Source: a bacterium UBP10_UBA1149
GTDB taxonomy: Bacteria > Desulfobacterota > Binatia > UBA1149
Assembly: GCA_002311335.1 (NCBI GenBank)
Contig: DBZX01000100.1
Location: forward strand, 1-9,099
DNA: 9,099 bases
Reading direction: 5' to 3'
Part shown: positions 6,785 through 9,099 of the stretch, one piece after another
How positions within the stretch are numbered: position 1 is the stretch's first letter
How the letters are laid out: each line of letters starts with the position of its first letter
Translations under genes and position numbers: made by a program
The notes under the pieces: model-generated
The model's input: the letters and a program-made list of their open reading frames with translations, nothing else
Databases searched by the model: none
What the model was told of the DNA's origin: nothing

Positions 6785-7897
6785 GTGGATTTTTCGTTTA
6801 CAGAAGAACAACAGGCCGTCGAAAAGCTGGCCGGGGAAATTTTTACCGATTTCTGCGAGCCCGACAAGCTCAAGCTGCTCGAACAGCAGCGGTGTTGGTT
6901 TGACCAGGGGCTGTGGTCGGCACTGGCCGAAGCCGGGCTGCTGGGCTTGGCTATCCCCGAAAAATACGGCGGCCAGGGCCTGGGAATAATTGAAACCTGC
7001 GTGCTCCTGGAACGGCAGGGCTGGGCGGTAGCGCCAGTGCCCTTGCTCGACACCCTGGCATCGGGGGTCCTGACGCTGCTCGCGCACGCAGAAGAGGATG
7101 TACTCGCTGATTTTCTGCCTGCTGTCGCCAAGGGCGAACTGGTGCTGAGCGCAGCCCTATCAGAAACCAGCAGCGATGATCCCCGCGATACGGGGGTTAC
7201 GGCCGTCAAGGATGGTGAAAACTGGAGGCTCGACGGTAGTAAGCAGCTGGTAGGCGCTGGCCAGCACGCGGCGCGGATCCTGGTACCGGCCCGCGTTGAC
7301 GGCCAGGGACAGGGCTTGTTCCTGCTTGACCCGGCGGGCAGCGGAGTGATCCTGGGCGAGCAGGAAGCCACCAGTGGCGAAATCCGTAGCAGCCTCGATC
7401 TCTCTGGTGCCGTGGTTGATCATCGCTCCGCACTCGGCCCTGCCGACGGCAAGGCGGTGGCCGACCTGGTCCGCTTCTCCCTGGCGGGTCTCTGCGCTAC
7501 CGAGGCAGGGGTGGTAGCGAGGGCGGTTCGTATGACGGCAGATTACACTTCTACGCGCGAGCAGTTCGGCAAGCCGGTGGCCTCTTTCCAGGCCGTGGCA
7601 CAGAGGGCAGCCGACGCGTTCGTGGACCTCGAGGCCATAAAGCTCGCGACCTGGTACGCGGTGAGTTGCCTGGACCGTGGCGAAGCAGCCGACGAGGCGC
7701 TGGCCGTGGCCAAGTACTGGGCTTCAGAGGGTGGACACAGCGCCGTCTACGCCTGCCAGCACCTGCACGGCGGTACCGGGGTAGACAACGACTACCCGCT
7801 GCACCGCTACTACCTGTGGTCCAAGCAGATTGAGCTCACTCTCGGTGGCGCCGAATTTCACCTGGCCTCGCTAGGAAAGATGCTGGCCGCGGGCTGA
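6785..7897 (+). CDS. Acyl-CoA dehydrogenase, FAD-motif subunit (FadE28/ChsE1-like)
   Basis: This 370-residue acyl-CoA dehydrogenase homologue starts with GTG 10 nt after the previous stop, with GAGAAG at 6773-6778 as ribosome binding site, so the two are surely co-translated. It keeps the N-terminal helices and the IPEKYGGQGLG motif (58-67), the FAD-binding STREQFGKP (256-264; R258, Q260, F261, G262) and HLHGGTGVDNDYPLHRYY (326-343), as in FadE28. The helix-G catalytic glutamate is absent: the aligned position falls at L234/A235 in RFSLAGLCATEAG. The beta domain is degenerate and the C terminus lacks the G-T-x-E-x-x-R motif. The subunit therefore probably cannot work alone and should supply the FAD pocket to the E241 of its neighbour in an alpha2beta2 complex. 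The function of the pair is inferred from the mycobacterial ChsE1-ChsE2 and ChsE4-ChsE5 enzymes. Confidence 0.93.
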   Translation: MDFSFTEEQQAVEKLAGEIFTDFCEPDKLKLLEQQRCWFDQGLWSALAEAGLLGLAIPEKYGGQGLGIIETCVLLERQGWAVAPVPLLDTLASGVLTLLAHAEEDVLADFLPAVAKGELVLSAALSETSSDDPRDTGVTAVKDGENWRLDGSKQLVGAGQHAARILVPARVDGQGQGLFLLDPAGSGVILGEQEATSGEIRSSLDLSGAVVDHRSALGPADGKAVADLVRFSLAGLCATEAGVVARAVRMTADYTSTREQFGKPVASFQAVAQRAADAFVDLEAIKLATWYAVSCLDRGEAADEALAVAKYWASEGGHSAVYACQHLHGGTGVDNDYPLHRYYLWSKQIELTLGGAEFHLASLGKMLAAG

Positions 7898-7912
7898 CCA
7901 CCGTGCGGTCAG
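7894..7912. terminator. Palindrome across two convergent stop codons
   Basis: CTGACC (7894-7899) and GGTCAG (7907-7912) form a 6-bp stem around a 7-nt loop. The stem contains the TGA of the plus-strand dehydrogenase (7895-7897) and, on the other strand, the TGA of the SCO gene (7909-7911). It is the only inverted repeat in this 11-bp intergenic space and might act as a short two-way transcript end. There is no T tract on either side, and part of the symmetry is automatic because both genes end in TGA. Confidence 0.3.
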
Positions 7913-8541
7913 TGATTGCGCAACAACAGCGGCACGTCGGCTTTTAAACGCCGCATGGCTGTTTCGTCGGTGGTGTCGTAGATTCCCCGCAGGCGTAAAT
8001 CGCCGTCCACGAGAAATACGTGCAGGCTATGGGCGATCGGGCCCAGCAGGTCAACTTCGTCGTCATCGAGGTCGGTGATCTCGGTGGCTGCCTCCACGAA
8101 GAAGGCCTGGCGAATGAATGGGTAGAGCCCGCTTTCGTCAGCTGTGAGCAGAGCCCAGCGGGCAGTGTCGATGTCGTGGGCCGCGGCATAATCGGAGAGA
8201 ACGCCAGGACTGTCGCGCGACGGGTCAACAGTGAAAGAAACGAAACGAAGCTGGTCGTGCTTTTTCCAGCTGTTCATCAACCTTCCCAGTTGGCCGACGA
8301 GGCGTGGGCAGGGGCCAGGACAGGTAGTGTAGAGCAGGCTCGCGAGCCAGACTTTCCCCTCGAGCTTGGTACTAGCATAGTCGGCCCCGGCCTGGTCGGT
8401 GAATTCGAAAGCGGGCACGGTATTGATTACCGGAAGCTCGGGGGCATCGGCGACCTTGTTGCGGGCAATGAATACCAACAGGCCGAGTGCTACCACTGCG
8501 ATCAGCGTGCGGCGGACTACCATAGAAGCATTCGCGGACAT
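7909..8541 (-). CDS. SCO1/SenC family copper chaperone
   Basis: This 210-residue thioredoxin-fold protein helps load copper into the CuA centre of cytochrome c oxidase, acting in the periplasm while held by an N-terminal membrane helix (about residues 11-25). The copper ligands of the family are present: C74 and C78 in TTCPGPCPRL, and H171 in AHSLHVFLVDGDL. The family motifs FVSFTVDPSRDSP (100-112) and a Trp-Leu thioredoxin strand (WLASLLYTTC) also fit. The ATG at 8541 was chosen because it lies 4 nt after the stop of the upstream permease, which favours translational coupling. A frame-open GTG-type start at 8580 would overlap that gene, and the ATG at 8523 would leave a shorter N-terminal tail. 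It could instead serve in copper sensing or redox defence, roles known for some bacterial SCO proteins. Confidence 0.94.
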   Translation of the reverse strand: MSANASMVVRRTLIAVVALGLLVFIARNKVADAPELPVINTVPAFEFTDQAGADYASTKLEGKVWLASLLYTTCPGPCPRLVGQLGRLMNSWKKHDQLRFVSFTVDPSRDSPGVLSDYAAAHDIDTARWALLTADESGLYPFIRQAFFVEAATEITDLDDDEVDLLGPIAHSLHVFLVDGDLRLRGIYDTTDETAMRRLKADVPLLLRNH

Positions 8542-8545
8542 GGGT

Positions 8546-9099
8546 TTAACTATCAGGCCCCGCGGGGCGACGGTGGGCAAGGGCTGTAGCCAGGGCCACG
8601 CTTCCCAAGGCGAAAAGCCCCAGGGCCGCTGCAGAGATGGGAAGCGAGGGCAGGTTGGCGAGCGCGGGGCTGCCGGGCTCGTAAAGAGCGTAACGAAGAG
8701 TAGCCAGCCCGTAAGTCAGTGGGTTGATGGCCAGCATCGCTGCGAGCCACGAAGGAAGACCGTTGGCAGGAAAAAAGGCGCCCGAAAGAAACCACATGGG
8801 CATGAGGAAGGCCGTCATGATCGCGTGAAAGCCCTGAGTAGAACTCATGTTCCAGGCAATCGATATGCCAACACCGGTCAACGCAATGGCTATGAAAGTC
8901 AGCACCAGCATGGCGGCGGCGACCTGGCCAAGGTCCAGCGGCAGGCCTGCCATGGGTGCCAGCGCCAGCATTATCCCGCCCTGCATGAGAGCCAGGATCG
9001 TAGTACCAGCCACCTTGCCGGCTACCACGCTGCTTATGCTGACCGGGGCTACCAGCACACCTTGGAGAAAACCCTCGTTGCGGTCCTCTATGATCGAGA
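8546..9099 (-). CDS. ABC-2 type transporter permease (5' end outside window)
   Basis: This is the C-terminal 183 residues of an ABC exporter membrane subunit. The frame stays open to the window edge, so the gene begins beyond it. It enters with SIIEDRNEGFLQGVLVAPVS, the conserved cytoplasmic R-x-E-G-x-L-x-x-L-L-V-x-P-V segment of ABC-2 permeases (NodJ/DrrB type) that contacts the ATPase. At least four hydrophobic segments follow, and the signature LSGAFFPANGLPSWL then INPLTYGLATLRYAL precedes the last helix. The protein ends in RRPAGPDS in the cytoplasm. An apparent GTG start at 9058 lies inside the conserved segment and is not the real start. An ATP-binding subunit is expected on the minus-strand upstream side, outside the window. 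The substrate is unknown. Such permeases sometimes sit with SCO and heme A synthesis genes in oxidase assembly clusters, so a link to respiration is a fair guess. Confidence 0.92.
   Translation of the reverse strand, partial: SIIEDRNEGFLQGVLVAPVSISSVVAGKVAGTTILALMQGGIMLALAPMAGLPLDLGQVAAAMLVLTFIAIALTGVGISIAWNMSSTQGFHAIMTAFLMPMWFLSGAFFPANGLPSWLAAMLAINPLTYGLATLRYALYEPGSPALANLPSLPISAAALGLFALGSVALATALAHRRPAGPDS

Noticed and set aside
5626..7371. Minus-strand open frame of ~581 codons opposite the two dehydrogenases
   Set aside because: It is antisense to both dehydrogenase genes, with a low-complexity Ser/Pro/Arg-rich translation and no recognisable domain.
8020..8589. Plus-strand 189-codon frame opposite the SCO gene
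   Set aside because: The opposite strand carries the SCO copper motif and correct family layout, so this is its shadow.

Overview
The window reads as a high-GC chromosomal segment from an uncultured bacterium. The secreted protein at 789-2555 pairs ~122-residue repeats with CGNGVIDGGETC-type cysteine-rich repeats. Such architectures are common in Myxococcota, Binatota and other former Deltaproteobacteria, so I lean that way. This is inference: the rRNA here is too short to place the organism without a search.

Layout. 1-~275 is the 3' end of a 23S rRNA gene, followed by a strongly structured spacer, a 5S rRNA gene (451-563) and a rho-independent terminator (573-608), which close an rrn operon with no distal tRNA. 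A sigma70-like promoter (695-724) and a good ribosome binding site then introduce the exported repeat protein (789-2555). Next come a siroheme/[4Fe-4S] sulfite or nitrite reductase with an unusual C-terminal extension (2621-4909), and 11 bp later a small conserved-looking protein of unknown function (4921-5502). After a ~100 bp gap come two acyl-CoA dehydrogenase genes 10 bp apart (5599-6774 and 6785-7897). They look like the two different subunits of an alpha2beta2 enzyme of the FadE29/FadE28 (ChsE2/ChsE1) type. All of these genes are on the plus strand. They meet, tail to tail across 11 bp, a minus-strand pair: an ABC-2 transporter permease whose 5' end lies outside the window (8546-9099) and a SCO1/SenC copper chaperone (7909-8541) starting 4 nt after it.

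How the genes work together. Three functional modules are visible. The reductase and its small neighbour probably form a sulfur or nitrogen assimilation unit. The two dehydrogenase subunits should share FAD sites: one keeps the catalytic glutamate and the other keeps the FAD-binding R-x-Q-F-G motif. The SCO/permease pair looks like the edge of a cytochrome c oxidase assembly or copper-handling cluster. I found no CRISPR array, insertion sequence, integrase or tRNA. The points most worth following are the reductase extension with its unknown partner, the reciprocal active-site loss in the dehydrogenase pair, and the folded 23S-5S spacer.
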